A stretch of 57,033 bases of DNA from positions 1 through 57,033 of the forward strand of contig CACDFC010000006.1 in assembly GCA_902552035.1 (NCBI GenBank). The letters are read 5' to 3'. Below, piece by piece: positions 13,073 to 23,166 of this stretch. A program made the position numbers and the translations under genes. The DNA comes from an uncultured Pelagibacteraceae bacterium. GTDB taxonomy: Bacteria > Pseudomonadota > Alphaproteobacteria > Pelagibacterales > Pelagibacteraceae. The notes beneath the pieces are model-generated. The model saw only the letters and a list, made by a program, of their open reading frames with translations. It was not told the DNA's origin and did no database searches. Each line of letters starts with the position of its first letter. Within the stretch, counting starts at the first letter, position 1.

Positions 13073-14361
13073 ATGGCCTTTTTTATAAAATTTGTTTTCT
13101 TAAGCATTTTATTAAAAAATTCTCCTCTTTTTTCAAAATTTTCAAATTGATCAAAAGATGCAGAGCAAGGACTAAATACGATATTCAAGTTTTTATCTTT
13201 TTCTTTTTTTAAGTCTTTTAGAACTCCAAATAGAGCGTGACGGATATCTTTAAAATTTTTAAAAGGTATTTTATTTGTCAAATTTCTTTGAAAAAAGTTT
13301 TTATTTTTTCCATAAATATAAGCTTTAATGTTTTTAAAATATTTTTTTTCAAGAGAAAAATGGTCACCTTTTTTTGGAAGACCACCTAATATCCAAAATA
13401 TATTTTTATAAGATTTTAAAAGCTGATTCGTCGAAGAAAAACTAGTTGATTTCGAGTCGTTAATAATTTGTAAATTTCTTCTCTTATAAATTATTTGTTG
13501 TCTATAAGGAAGACCTTTAAAAGAATTTATTGCAATTTCTGTTTTTTTTTTATTCAAACCTAATTTTTTAGAAATTGATATTGCAAATGATAAATTATTC
13601 AAATTATTTAGATTTTTGAAATAATGATTTTTTATTTTATTTGTTTCTTGAGGAAATTTTTTTACTTTTATAATTTTAGAATTAATTTTTTTGTTACTCA
13701 AAAATTTTAAATTACTTTTATTTATAAAAGTTAGACCATTTTTATTTTGATTTTTTATTAACTTTAATTTGGCGTTTATATATTTACTAAACGTTTGATG
13801 TCTCTCAAGATGGTCTGGGGATATATTTAAAATTGCAGCTATATCAGATCTAAAATATTTGCTATATTCGATCTGGTATGATGACGCTTCTATAACGAAT
13901 AATGTATTTTTGTTAATATTTTTCTCAAACAACAGCGGTTTTCCAATATTTCCTCCTAACCTAACATCCTTATTATTTTTTTTTATAATTTCATAAATCA
14001 ACTTGGCAGTTGTTGACTTACCGTTTGTACCGGTAATTGTAATTTTTTTATTTTTTAAGTTATTTAGATAAAAAATATCTAATTCAGTAACAGTTTTGTG
14101 ATCATTTTTTTTTATGAATTTCGACAATCCACATTTTTTTTTATCTATTCCCGGGCTAATTATAATTATATCAAATTTGCTTTTTAAAATTTTTTCTTTA
14201 GTAATTTTTTTTTTTGTTACAGAGGAGATGATTTTTTTATTATCATCGTAAATAAAAACCTTATTTTTTTTTTTAAGATAATGAAAGCAAGCCTTGCCAC
14301 TTATTCCATACCCATAAATTAAAATTTTTTTGCTATTAAAATTTTCTTTTAAATCAAGCAT
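13069..14361 (-). CDS. murD: UDP-N-acetylmuramoyl-L-alanine--D-glutamate ligase
   Basis: Adds D-Glu to UDP-MurNAc-L-Ala. The frame is open upstream to 14448, but the ATG at 14361 is preferred: it begins MLDLKENFNSKKILIYGYG, which leads straight into the nucleotide-binding fold, and it overlaps the mraY stop in a TAATG arrangement. This gives 430 aa, the family size. The ATP loop TGTNGKSTTAKL, GGNIGKPLL, SSYQIE, HLERH and the DSKSTS substrate motif are visible. The 3' end overlaps ftsW by 4 bp. Confidence 0.95.
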   Translation of the reverse strand: MLDLKENFNSKKILIYGYGISGKACFHYLKKKNKVFIYDDNKKIISSVTKKKITKEKILKSKFDIIIISPGIDKKKCGLSKFIKKNDHKTVTELDIFYLNNLKNKKITITGTNGKSTTAKLIYEIIKKNNKDVRLGGNIGKPLLFEKNINKNTLFVIEASSYQIEYSKYFRSDIAAILNISPDHLERHQTFSKYINAKLKLIKNQNKNGLTFINKSNLKFLSNKKINSKIIKVKKFPQETNKIKNHYFKNLNNLNNLSFAISISKKLGLNKKKTEIAINSFKGLPYRQQIIYKRRNLQIINDSKSTSFSSTNQLLKSYKNIFWILGGLPKKGDHFSLEKKYFKNIKAYIYGKNKNFFQRNLTNKIPFKNFKDIRHALFGVLKDLKKEKDKNLNIVFSPCSASFDQFENFEKRGEFFNKMLKKTNFIKKAI

Positions 14362-15446
14362 TATCTTAACTTGAGAGTAGCCAATCCTATCATAGCTAGT
14401 ATTATAGATATTATCCAAAAACGTATAACTACAGTTGACTCTGGCCATCCTTTCTTTTCAAAATGATGATGAACAGGAGCCATTTTGAATATTCTTTTAC
14501 CAGTTATTTTAAATGATAAAACTTGAACTATTACTGATATTGCCTCAAAAACAAATAAACCTCCAGTTATAGCTAATACAATTTCGTGCTTAGTTATTAT
14601 ACCAATTGAACCTAGAGATCCTCCTAAGGCTAAAGAACCTGTGTCTCCCATAAATATTTTTGCTGGTGGAGCATTGAACCAAAGAAATCCTAAGCACGAT
14701 CCTATAATTGCTCCGCAAAAAATAGTAACTTCACCCGCTCCTTCGATATAAGGAATGTGTAAATAATCAGAAAAGACAATATTTCCTGTTACATAACTGA
14801 TAAACGCAAAGCAAGCAGCAACTAAGATTACTGGCACAGTTGCAAGACCATCCAAACCATCAGTTAAATTTACTGCATTAGAAGATCCAACGATAACAAA
14901 TAAGTAAAACGGCACAAAAAACCAACCTAAATTAATTATTAAGTTCTTAAAAAAAGGAAAATACAAATTTTTAATTTCACTAAAATCACTTAAAATGTAA
15001 AGCACAAATATACCAATTAGAGCGAATAAAATTTGAAATAAGATTTTTATTTTTAATGATATGCCCGCTGAACTTTTTGTTTTAATTTTTTTAATATCAT
15101 CAATGGCGCCAATTAATCCAAAAGAAAAAGTTATAAAAATTATAAACCATACTAAATGATTTGTTAAATCACACCAAAGGAAAACACTCAAAAATAATCC
15201 TAATAAAATTAAAACTCCACCCATGGTTGGTGTGCCAATCTTTCTAACTATATGGTCCTCAGGGCCATCTTTTCTAATTGGATCATGAATTTTTTTTGAT
15301 GAGAAAAAATTTATAAAAGGATTGCCAATAATAAAAACAATAACCATAGAAGTAAACATTGCTAGACCGGTTCTTACTGTTAGGTATTTAAAAACATTTA
15401 AAAACGAAAAAGTATCAACCAAACTCAAAAATAAAGAATAGAGCAT
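14361..15446 (-). CDS. mraY: Phospho-N-acetylmuramoyl-pentapeptide transferase
   Basis: Polytopic inner-membrane enzyme that transfers phospho-MurNAc-pentapeptide to undecaprenyl phosphate, forming lipid I. At 361 aa it has about ten membrane segments. Visible are the catalytic loops GAIDDIKK, NLTDGLDGLATVP, FMGDTGSLALGG and the family signature MAPVHHHFEKKGWPE. It starts on the same base (15446) at which murEF ends, indicating coupling, and is followed by murD. Confidence 0.98.
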   Translation of the reverse strand: MLYSLFLSLVDTFSFLNVFKYLTVRTGLAMFTSMVIVFIIGNPFINFFSSKKIHDPIRKDGPEDHIVRKIGTPTMGGVLILLGLFLSVFLWCDLTNHLVWFIIFITFSFGLIGAIDDIKKIKTKSSAGISLKIKILFQILFALIGIFVLYILSDFSEIKNLYFPFFKNLIINLGWFFVPFYLFVIVGSSNAVNLTDGLDGLATVPVILVAACFAFISYVTGNIVFSDYLHIPYIEGAGEVTIFCGAIIGSCLGFLWFNAPPAKIFMGDTGSLALGGSLGSIGIITKHEIVLAITGGLFVFEAISVIVQVLSFKITGKRIFKMAPVHHHFEKKGWPESTVVIRFWIISIILAMIGLATLKLR

Positions 15447-18283
15447 TAGATTACTCCTCTGTTAAATTGTGATACAACCTCATTTAAACCTGTTGCATTA
15501 GATCCTTTTATCATTAAATAATCGTTATTCGATAAATCATTTTTAATAAAATCTATAATTTCATTTTTATTTTTAAAAATTTTACCCTTTTTATGTGTTT
15601 TTATCTTATTAAATGTGTGTCTTATATGTTTACCATATACATAAATTTTGTTTGCATTAGATTTATTTATAAATTTAGCTATTTTGATATGAAGGTTTTT
15701 TGAAAACTTTCCAAGTTCTAACATATCACCTAATAAAATATTTTTTCTTTTATTGTTAATTCCAATTTTATTAAACTTATGAACTGCAAATTGTAAAGAT
15801 AAAGGATTTGAATTATAGGACTCATCTATAATTTTTAAATTCTTTGTACCAATTTTTAAATTAATTTTATTTCCTCTTCCATTTGGGATTGTAAAATTCA
15901 AAAATAATTTATTATTTAAATTTACTATATCTATAAAATTAGAGATTACAGCTAGTGCTGCAAGTATATTATCAACATATAAATAATTTTCTTCATTTAC
16001 TAAAAATTTCTTAATTTTATTTTGTATTTTCACAGTAATTGAGTAGTAAGATTTTTTTTTAATACATTTAATAAATTGAACATCTGCTATTTTTTTTTTA
16101 CTGAATGAAATTATTTTTAAGTTTTTTTTAATAGCTTTATTTTTAAAAAAATTAAAAAAATCATCATCTTTATTTAAAACCATAGTTCCATTTTCTGCTA
16201 TATTGTCTATTAATTCTGATTTTGCTTCAGCAATTTTTGAAATTTTTTTAAAATTTTTAATATGTGCGTATGATATATTTGTAATAACCCCTATTTCAGG
16301 CTTTACTATTTTTGACAATTCATTAATTTCTCCTTTTTTGTCCATTCCTATTTCAAAAACTCCATAAAGATTTTTTTTATGAATATTTAAAAGGGATATA
16401 GGTACCCCAAACTTATTATTAAAAGAATTTCTAGTATAAAATGTGGAATTTAATTTGTTTAAAGATCGTCCAAGCAACTCTTTTAAAGATGTTTTTCCAG
16501 AACTACCTGTTATAGCAATTGAATTTATATTTGAAGCTTTCCTAAAATTTTTAGCAATTTTTAAAAAAAAATTAAAAGTATTTTTAACTTTTATTTTTTT
16601 GTTTTTGAATTTATTGGAATAGTCTTTATCTATAACTGAAAATAATGCACCATTTTTAATAGCATTGTCTGCAAAAATATTTCCATTTTTAATTTTTCCT
16701 TTTAAACCGACAAATAAGTCGTTTTTTTCTATTTCCTTTGAATTTATTGAAATTTTATTTATTTTTTTTGAATTGTTAATTTTAAAATTATCTAAAGACT
16801 CGTTTATAACATTTATCTTCCAATCATTTGAGATACTTTTGTTTTTTTCGTTTATATATTTTAATATGCATGCTCTGTCAGAAAATAAAATTTTTTCTCG
16901 ATATTCCTGATAGTTCTCATGACCTTTGCCTGCAACTAACAATACATCTCCTGAATTTAAATTTAATATTGCCTGCTTAATTGCTTTTTCTCTTGATGAT
17001 ATTTCAAATAATTTTGATTTATTTATTTTTTTTTTGATTTGATTTCTTATTTTAAATGGTTTTTCATTTCTTGGATTATCATCGGTTAAATAAATCTTAT
17101 TACAAAAATTACTTGCTACTTCTCCCATCATTTTTCTTTTTGGCTTATCTCTTTCGCCTCCGCAACCAAATACAATAGAGATATTGCTCAATTTGTAATG
17201 ATTTTTTAAATTTCTTAGACATACCCTTAATGCCTCAGGTGTATGTGCATAATCTAAAATAACTTTTGAATTATTATTTAATTTTCCAATATTTTCCATT
17301 CTTCCTTTAACTTCTTTTATTTTATGAATTGATTTTAAAATTTTATTAATTCGAACATATTTGCTCGCTGCAATAATAGCCATTAATAAATTTTTAATTT
17401 GAATTTTACCAATCAGCGGTGTTTCAAATGAAAATATTTTTTTCTTATACTCAAAGAAAACTTTTTGCTTATCTTTTAACGAAATCTGTTTAATTAATTT
17501 TAAATTGGAACATTTTCCACCTATAATAAGGCACCTTGAATCATTTTTTTTGGCAATTTTTTTAATTTTAGCACCATATTTTGAATTTGAGTCAAATATC
17601 ACAGTAGATTTTTTTTTCATTAATTTTTTAAATAAAATCATTTTAGAGTCAAAATAATTTTTAAATGACTTGTGATAATCAAGATGATCTCTTGATAAAT
17701 TTGTAAATATTCCAATATCAAAATGAAGTCCATCTAATCTATTTTGCTTAAGTCCGTGTGATGACGCTTCCAAAATTACTGTATCGATTTTTTTTTTTTT
17801 TAAATTGTATAAAATTTTATTTAAACTCAATGGATCAAGAGTTGTATTTGATAAATTGTAATCAATTTTTTTTTGATTTACACCAAGTGTGCCTATTGCA
17901 GCAGCCTTTTTATTATTTAATAACATGATTTGTAAAAAAAAATTTGAAACTGAGGTTTTGCCATTTGTGCCTGTAACTGCAATAAGATTTTTGGGTTTCT
18001 TATTATAAAAAAAAGTTGAAGCTTCTGCTAATGTTTTTCTCGGATTCTTACTTTTTAAAAATAAAATATCTTCTTTATAACCTTGAAATTTTAAATCAGA
18101 TACAATGGTTTTCGCGCCATTTTTAATTGCATTATTTATAAATCTATTACCATTTATTTTTGTACCTCTTATTGCAAAGAAAATATCATTTTTCTCACAG
18201 TTATTACTGTTAAATTCTATTTTTGAAAAAGAATGGTTTAGATATTTTTTATCTAAATTTTTAAATATTTTTTGTAATTGCAT
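15446..18283 (-). CDS. murE-murF: MurE-MurF fusion: bifunctional UDP-MurNAc-tripeptide ligase / D-Ala-D-Ala adding enzyme
   Basis: One uninterrupted 945-aa frame carries two complete Mur ligases. The MurE half (about 1-475) has VTGTNGKTSVSN, EASSHGLKQNRLDG, HLDYH and TDDNPRNE; the DNPR signature indicates meso-diaminopimelate as substrate. The MurF half (about 485-945) has its own N-terminal domain (RINGNK-like region KINKISINSKEIEKNDLF), ITGSSGKTSLKE, EIGMDKKGEI, YNSNP and GDMLELG. Both ATP loops look intact. MurE/MurF fusions are known from some other bacteria such as Bordetella. The gene lies between ftsI and mraY, where murE and murF normally stand as separate genes. Confidence 0.95.
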   Translation of the reverse strand: MQLQKIFKNLDKKYLNHSFSKIEFNSNNCEKNDIFFAIRGTKINGNRFINNAIKNGAKTIVSDLKFQGYKEDILFLKSKNPRKTLAEASTFFYNKKPKNLIAVTGTNGKTSVSNFFLQIMLLNNKKAAAIGTLGVNQKKIDYNLSNTTLDPLSLNKILYNLKKKKIDTVILEASSHGLKQNRLDGLHFDIGIFTNLSRDHLDYHKSFKNYFDSKMILFKKLMKKKSTVIFDSNSKYGAKIKKIAKKNDSRCLIIGGKCSNLKLIKQISLKDKQKVFFEYKKKIFSFETPLIGKIQIKNLLMAIIAASKYVRINKILKSIHKIKEVKGRMENIGKLNNNSKVILDYAHTPEALRVCLRNLKNHYKLSNISIVFGCGGERDKPKRKMMGEVASNFCNKIYLTDDNPRNEKPFKIRNQIKKKINKSKLFEISSREKAIKQAILNLNSGDVLLVAGKGHENYQEYREKILFSDRACILKYINEKNKSISNDWKINVINESLDNFKINNSKKINKISINSKEIEKNDLFVGLKGKIKNGNIFADNAIKNGALFSVIDKDYSNKFKNKKIKVKNTFNFFLKIAKNFRKASNINSIAITGSSGKTSLKELLGRSLNKLNSTFYTRNSFNNKFGVPISLLNIHKKNLYGVFEIGMDKKGEINELSKIVKPEIGVITNISYAHIKNFKKISKIAEAKSELIDNIAENGTMVLNKDDDFFNFFKNKAIKKNLKIISFSKKKIADVQFIKCIKKKSYYSITVKIQNKIKKFLVNEENYLYVDNILAALAVISNFIDIVNLNNKLFLNFTIPNGRGNKINLKIGTKNLKIIDESYNSNPLSLQFAVHKFNKIGINNKRKNILLGDMLELGKFSKNLHIKIAKFINKSNANKIYVYGKHIRHTFNKIKTHKKGKIFKNKNEIIDFIKNDLSNNDYLMIKGSNATGLNEVVSQFNRGVI

Positions 18284-18300
18284 TTTAATAATTTAAAGTC

Positions 18301-19959
18301 TTAGTATTTTGTGGCTAAAATTGGCCCAATTTTTTCAATCATCTTTCCTGCAATTTCAACCGAAGTCCAACCGGCTGTATTAAAAGGCGTACCTTTTAAA
18401 GTAAAATTCGAATTTCTTAATTTGTAAACATAATCTTCTGAAGTCTTTGGAGCTTCTAATAATACAACTAATACAAATTTTGGATTTATTGATGGAAAAA
18501 TTGATGCAAAAGTATTTATTTTTACTCTAGAATATCCATCACCGATAACTTGCTGCGCTGTACCTGTCTTTCCTGCAACATCATATCCTGGTACATTGGC
18601 TTGTTCAGCTGTCCCCTCTTTGGTTGATACTATCTTTCTTAAGGCAGTATTAATTTTTTCTGAAACTCCTTTTTTTAATATTTGATTTTTTTTTTGTAAA
18701 TTTTTTTTTTTTATTAAAGTAGGATCAATATCATAACCACCATTAGATAGAATTGCATAACCTTTTGCTATTTGTAATGGTGTTGTTGTTATACCATGAC
18801 CAAAGGATACAGTTGCAAGTTTGCATTTACCCCAATCAAATGGAATAGGTTTACCAACTTCTTCAAGATCAAAATCAATTTTATTTAGGATACCAATTTT
18901 TTTTAAAAATAATTTATGCTTATCTTCTCCTATTTTTTGGGCAATGCGAACAGAGCCTATATTTCCTGACCTAACTAATATTTGTTCAGCAGTAAGATCG
19001 GTTGGAATTTTTTCATCATATTCCCTAATAATATGTTTTCCACATCTAATAGCTTTTTTTAAATCTAAAAACTCAGTATTTGTGTCAACAACACCCTCAT
19101 TAAGTGCCGATGCTAAAGTAAATGTTTTAAATACAGAACCAAGCTCGTAAACACCTTTCGTGGCTCTATTAAGATAAATCTTGTCACTTAAATCTATCCT
19201 TTTATTTAAATCGAAATCAGGTAGAGATACCATTGAAAGTATTTCTCCAGAATCTATATTCATAAGAATTGTTGTACTTCCAACATTTTTAAAAATTTCT
19301 GTAAATTTTAATAACTCTTGCCTTATAATGTATTGTAAATTCATATCTAAAGTAAGTTTTAAGGAATCTTTATTGCTTCGAAGTTCATAATCATAAGATT
19401 TTTCAATACCTGAAATACCTTTGTTGCTATCATCTATTTGTCCTATCACATGACTAAATAGTTCTTTCTGTGGATAAATTCGTGAAATTTTTTGTTCTTC
19501 AATTATTGCCTTGTCGCCGAGGAAAAAGAGCTGATTATATTTGTCTTTTGAGATTTTTTTTTCTAAATAAAAAAATTTACCTTTTTCAATTTTATCTGAA
19601 ATATCCTCAAAATTTTTAGTTGGAAATATTATTTTTAGATTAATTAATAATTTTTTTTTATCTATAATAAGTTTAGGGTTTATTCCAATATTAGTTGTGA
19701 GCACACTTTGCGCTAAAATATTGTTATTTCTATCTATTATAGATGATCTAAAGTCAGACTGATATATTTTAACTTTTGGGTGTTGTTTTTGTGATCCTAA
19801 ATAAATAATTTTAATAGAAAAAATAATCGTAATAACAAAAAGAATAAAAATTATAAATGCAATTCTGTTAAAAGATATATCTTGATTTGATTTTAATCTT
19901 ATATTTTTAAAATCTGCTTCATATTCCTCTAAAACTAATCGATTTTGATTTTTACTCAT
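18301..19959 (-). CDS. ftsI: Septal peptidoglycan transpeptidase FtsI (PBP3)
   Basis: Class B penicillin-binding protein that cross-links septal peptidoglycan in the periplasm. At 552 aa it has an N-terminal membrane anchor (about 29-50), a PBP dimerisation domain and a transpeptidase domain. The three active-site motifs are visible: SVFK (~273), SGN (~330) and KTGT (~462). It overlaps ftsL by 8 bp, and 17 bases separate it from murEF. Order and length both favour FtsI over another class B PBP. Confidence 0.96.
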   Translation of the reverse strand: MSKNQNRLVLEEYEADFKNIRLKSNQDISFNRIAFIIFILFVITIIFSIKIIYLGSQKQHPKVKIYQSDFRSSIIDRNNNILAQSVLTTNIGINPKLIIDKKKLLINLKIIFPTKNFEDISDKIEKGKFFYLEKKISKDKYNQLFFLGDKAIIEEQKISRIYPQKELFSHVIGQIDDSNKGISGIEKSYDYELRSNKDSLKLTLDMNLQYIIRQELLKFTEIFKNVGSTTILMNIDSGEILSMVSLPDFDLNKRIDLSDKIYLNRATKGVYELGSVFKTFTLASALNEGVVDTNTEFLDLKKAIRCGKHIIREYDEKIPTDLTAEQILVRSGNIGSVRIAQKIGEDKHKLFLKKIGILNKIDFDLEEVGKPIPFDWGKCKLATVSFGHGITTTPLQIAKGYAILSNGGYDIDPTLIKKKNLQKKNQILKKGVSEKINTALRKIVSTKEGTAEQANVPGYDVAGKTGTAQQVIGDGYSRVKINTFASIFPSINPKFVLVVLLEAPKTSEDYVYKLRNSNFTLKGTPFNTAGWTSVEIAGKMIEKIGPILATKY

Positions 19960-20221
19960 TTCTTAAATCCAAAACCTGAATATCTGATCTACTTATATGC
20001 TTTAATTTTTGATCAAAATATTTTTCATTAAATTCTATTAATTTAGATGGTGAACTTAAATAATTATAATCTAATAATAATAATTCATACTTATACTCTA
20101 AGAGAAGAATATTTTCTTTTATTTCAAAAATTTTTTTATCAATGTTTTTTGTGGAATTTTTAATTGATGTTGTTAAAAAAATTAAGCTTACAACAACAAG
20201 TACTAAAAAAAAATTCTTCAT
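19952..20221 (-). CDS. ftsL: FtsL-like small divisome membrane protein
   Basis: This 89-aa bitopic protein has a single hydrophobic segment at about 4-20 and then a Leu/Ile/Glu/Lys-rich helical stretch compatible with a coiled coil (KIFEIKENILLLEYKYEL). FtsL forms a subcomplex with FtsB and FtsQ that activates FtsWI. FtsL sequences are poorly conserved, so the call rests on size, topology and position between rsmH and ftsI, overlapping them by 4 and 8 bp. The C-terminal half contains SSPSKLIEFNEKYF, similar to the region after the coiled coil in other FtsL proteins. Confidence 0.8.
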   Translation of the reverse strand: MKNFFLVLVVVSLIFLTTSIKNSTKNIDKKIFEIKENILLLEYKYELLLLDYNYLSSPSKLIEFNEKYFDQKLKHISRSDIQVLDLRNE

Positions 20222-21219
20222 AATTGATCAGCAAATTCTTCTATTTTAAGTAAATATTCAAATTTTTTTAAAAACTCATCAAAGTTTTTGTGGTTGTAAA
20301 TTTTTTGAACACATCTTAGTTTTGCAGATCTTGATGAAGGATTTAATTTAATTTCTTGGCTACTTGGTGTTATGGGTTTTTTATTTATGACTTTGAAAAT
20401 TTTTTTATTTTCCTTTAATTCAGGTAAATATCTTGAGCTTTTTTTTTCATCAGAATAATTTTTAAAGAAAAATTTTACTATTCTATCTTCCAAAGAATGA
20501 AACGTAACAACTGCTAAAATACCTCCTACAGGAAGTAATTTAAAACTGTTAATTAATCCAAATATTAATTCGCTTACTTCATTATTCACTAGAATTCTTA
20601 AAGATTGATAAACTTTTGTAGATTTATTTGTTTTTGAATATTTTTTTTTTACACTTTCTATAATATTGACCAGATCTTCGCTGAGTATTTTTTTTTTTAA
20701 TCTTTTCTTAATAATATTTCTTGCAATAATTTTTGATTTTTGTTCATCTCCAAAAAATTTAAACACTTTATTAAGTTTCTCATAAGATAATTTATTTATC
20801 ACATCATCAGCAGAAATTAAGTTTTTTCCTAATCTCATATTTAATTTTCCCTTTGAATTAAATGACAGACCTTTTTTTGAGTCATTTATTTGACTAGTAG
20901 AATAACCTAAATCAAAAATAATTGCTTTTAGATTTTGATCAGATATTTTTAATGCATTAATATTTGAAAACTTTTCATTCTCAAATCTAAATCTACCTTT
21001 AAACTTTTTTAGTAATTTCTTAGCTTCTATTAAAGTTTCAGGATCTCGATCTAAAGCTACCACTTTATTATTTTTATTAGATAAAATTTCCCTCGAATAA
21101 CCACCTTGACCAAATGTACAGTCAATAAATGTGCCACCATAAAGAGGGGAAATAATGCTGATTAATTCATCTAGCAGAACTGGAAAGTGTTTTTTTTCCA
21201 GATTTATGGTGGCGTTCAT
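20218..21219 (-). CDS. rsmH: 16S rRNA (cytosine-1402 N4) methyltransferase RsmH
   Basis: SAM-dependent enzyme that methylates C1402 in the ribosomal P site; formerly mraW. At 333 aa it is typical. Visible are HFPVLLDELI at the N-terminus, the SAM loop DCTFGQGGYSREIL, ALDRDPETL, the IFDLGYSTSQI motif, and the C-terminal VTFHSLEDRIVK and SRSAKLR. It is normally next to mraZ, but here ftsZ lies between them. It is 18 bases downstream of ftsZ and overlaps ftsL by 4 bp. Confidence 0.97.
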   Translation of the reverse strand: MNATINLEKKHFPVLLDELISIISPLYGGTFIDCTFGQGGYSREILSNKNNKVVALDRDPETLIEAKKLLKKFKGRFRFENEKFSNINALKISDQNLKAIIFDLGYSTSQINDSKKGLSFNSKGKLNMRLGKNLISADDVINKLSYEKLNKVFKFFGDEQKSKIIARNIIKKRLKKKILSEDLVNIIESVKKKYSKTNKSTKVYQSLRILVNNEVSELIFGLINSFKLLPVGGILAVVTFHSLEDRIVKFFFKNYSDEKKSSRYLPELKENKKIFKVINKKPITPSSQEIKLNPSSRSAKLRCVQKIYNHKNFDEFLKKFEYLLKIEEFADQL

Positions 21220-21237
21220 TTATTTTTTTGAAGACCA

Positions 21238-22677
21238 TTAATTTTTTTGTCTTCTCAAAAATGCGGGAATTTCAAATTCGTCATCATCTTCTGTATTATT
21301 TTCATTGTTATCAAAAGATATTGGTTCTTCTTTATCAGTGCTATCGTCTGAATTAAAAAGCTCTAAAGTTTCTTCCTCTATATTAAAGTTTTCAAGACCA
21401 TTGGCATTTTTATTCTCTTGATCTAGATTTTCAGGTTTAGCCTCATTATCACTAATAGTTATATTTTTCTGAGTTATATTTGTATCCAAGTCTTTTATTA
21501 GATTATTATCTTCACTAATTATTTCTGGGTTAATTTCATTTTCCAGAAATTCTTCATCTATTTTTAAGGCATTTGTACCCTCGGTTGAGGATGACATACT
21601 TTGTGAAAAATTAAATGATTGACCAGAAACATTGTTTAGAGGTTCTGAGTAGCCAGGATTCCTATTTTGAATTCTATGGACCATATTAATTACAGATTTT
21701 GACTCTGGCTGTTGTCCATCTAAAGCGGTTGCAACAATTGAAACTCTCATTTTACCGTCTAATTCTGGGTCAGTAATTGCACCAATTATTAATTCAGCTT
21801 CTGGATCTACTTCTGATCTTACTTTGTTTACTGCTTCGTCAACCTCAAAAAGTTTCAAATCCTTTCCGCCTGTTATATTAATTAATAATCCTTTTGCACC
21901 TTTAAGAGTGTAATCATCAATTAAAGGGTTTGTAATAGCCATCTCAGCAGCTTTAATTGCTCTACCTTCTCCTTCGGCTGATCCTGTTCCCATCATTGCT
22001 TTGCCCATTGAGCTCATTACTGTTTCAACATCTGCAAAATCTAAGTTTATTAAACCAGGTCTTACCATTAAGTCAGTTATGCTTTGAACTCCGTGCAATA
22101 AAACGTCATTTGAAAGTTCAAATGATTCCTCAAATGTAGTTTGCTCACTTGCTATTTTAAATAAATTTTGATTGGGAACTACAATAATAGTATCTACGTG
22201 TTTTCTTAATTCTTCTAATCCTTGTTGTGCTCTTCTCATTCTTGATGGGCCCTCGTATAAAAATGGAAGTGTAACAACACCAACAGTTAGAATATTAAGC
22301 TCTTTTGCAGCTCTAGCAATTACATGTGCTGAACCTGTACCAGTTCCTCCACCCATTCCAGCAGTTATAAAAACCATGTTAGAACCTTGTAAAATATTTA
22401 TAATTTCATTCAAAGACTCATCTGCTGCGGCTTGGCCTATGTCTAATTTTGCACCTGCGCCCAATCCTTTTGTTAAATTTAAACCCATTTGAATTTTTGC
22501 TTTGGCTCTACTTTCTTTTAAATCTTGAGCGTCAGTATTTACTGCAATAAATTCTACACCTTGTAATCCCGCATCGATCATTCCATTTATTGCATTTCCT
22601 CCCGCTCCTCCAACGCCAAGAACAAGTATTCTTGGCTTTAGTTCTCTTATATCTGGTGCTTTGAAGTTAATTGTCAT
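21238..22677 (-). CDS. ftsZ: Cell division GTPase FtsZ
   Basis: Tubulin-like GTPase that forms the Z ring. At 479 aa it has the GTP signature GGGTGTG (109-115), the T7 synergy loop NLDFADVE (~212), an acidic Asn-rich linker (~330-465), and the C-terminal peptide EIPAFLRRQ that normally binds FtsA, ZipA or SepF. The ATG is preceded by a strong Shine-Dalgarno-like AAGGGGG, unusual among the weak sites here and suggesting high translation. Position is odd: it sits directly after mraZ, not after ftsA. The gene is intact and alphaproteobacterial in type. Confidence 0.99.
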   Translation of the reverse strand: MTINFKAPDIRELKPRILVLGVGGAGGNAINGMIDAGLQGVEFIAVNTDAQDLKESRAKAKIQMGLNLTKGLGAGAKLDIGQAAADESLNEIINILQGSNMVFITAGMGGGTGTGSAHVIARAAKELNILTVGVVTLPFLYEGPSRMRRAQQGLEELRKHVDTIIVVPNQNLFKIASEQTTFEESFELSNDVLLHGVQSITDLMVRPGLINLDFADVETVMSSMGKAMMGTGSAEGEGRAIKAAEMAITNPLIDDYTLKGAKGLLINITGGKDLKLFEVDEAVNKVRSEVDPEAELIIGAITDPELDGKMRVSIVATALDGQQPESKSVINMVHRIQNRNPGYSEPLNNVSGQSFNFSQSMSSSTEGTNALKIDEEFLENEINPEIISEDNNLIKDLDTNITQKNITISDNEAKPENLDQENKNANGLENFNIEEETLELFNSDDSTDKEEPISFDNNENNTEDDDEFEIPAFLRRQKN

Positions 22678-22687
22678 TTTTCCCCCT

Positions 22688-23143
22688 TTAGTTGTTAAAT
22701 TGCTTTTCCCATTTAAGGCTTCCTCTATGTATATTTGACTTTTTCTTTGCGTTTACCCTAAATTTTTCAAAAATTGTTGGCTCCCAAATTTGAAAAGTTT
22801 TTCCTTGTCCAACAAATAAAATGGTATCCTTAATTTTAGCATGTTTTAATAATTTTGTAGTTAAGAGGATCCTTCCTTCACCATCAAATTGTAAATTTAT
22901 ACTTTCAGCGAGTATTGATGTTGCAAAATAATCTTTCTTTTCTTCAAATGGATTCAAAGAGTCTATTGCATTAGAAATCTTTTCTATTCTATCTTGGGGC
23001 CAAGACTCTATACATTGATTGTTAAAAGATGGATAACAAACAACTCCATTATATCCTAAATTTGAAAGATATGATCTAAAAGAAGCTGGCACAGAGACCC
23101 TTCCCTTTTTGTCTAATTTGTTTTCGTACGTAGATAAAAACAT
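22688..23143 (-). CDS. mraZ: Transcriptional regulator MraZ
   Basis: DNA-binding regulator that heads dcw clusters and, in E. coli, represses its own operon by binding TGGG direct repeats. At 151 aa it contains two SpoVT/AbrB-like swapped-hairpin domains: [14 protein letters not shown] near the N-terminus and [16 protein letters not shown] in the second half. It is the first gene of the minus-strand division cluster, followed 10 bases later by ftsZ. The leader is about 30 nt, and three TGGG boxes overlap the promoter, consistent with autoregulation. Confidence 0.95.
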   Translation of the reverse strand: MFLSTYENKLDKKGRVSVPASFRSYLSNLGYNGVVCYPSFNNQCIESWPQDRIEKISNAIDSLNPFEEKKDYFATSILAESINLQFDGEGRILLTTKLLKHAKIKDTILFVGQGKTFQIWEPTIFEKFRVNAKKKSNIHRGSLKWEKQFNN

Positions 23144-23166
23144 ATTTCATAATTTAAACCCTAATT

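Noticed and set aside
14362-14448. N-terminal extension of murD by 29 residues
   Set aside because: It lies entirely inside mraY and has no MurD-like sequence; the TAATG junction at 14361 is a better start.
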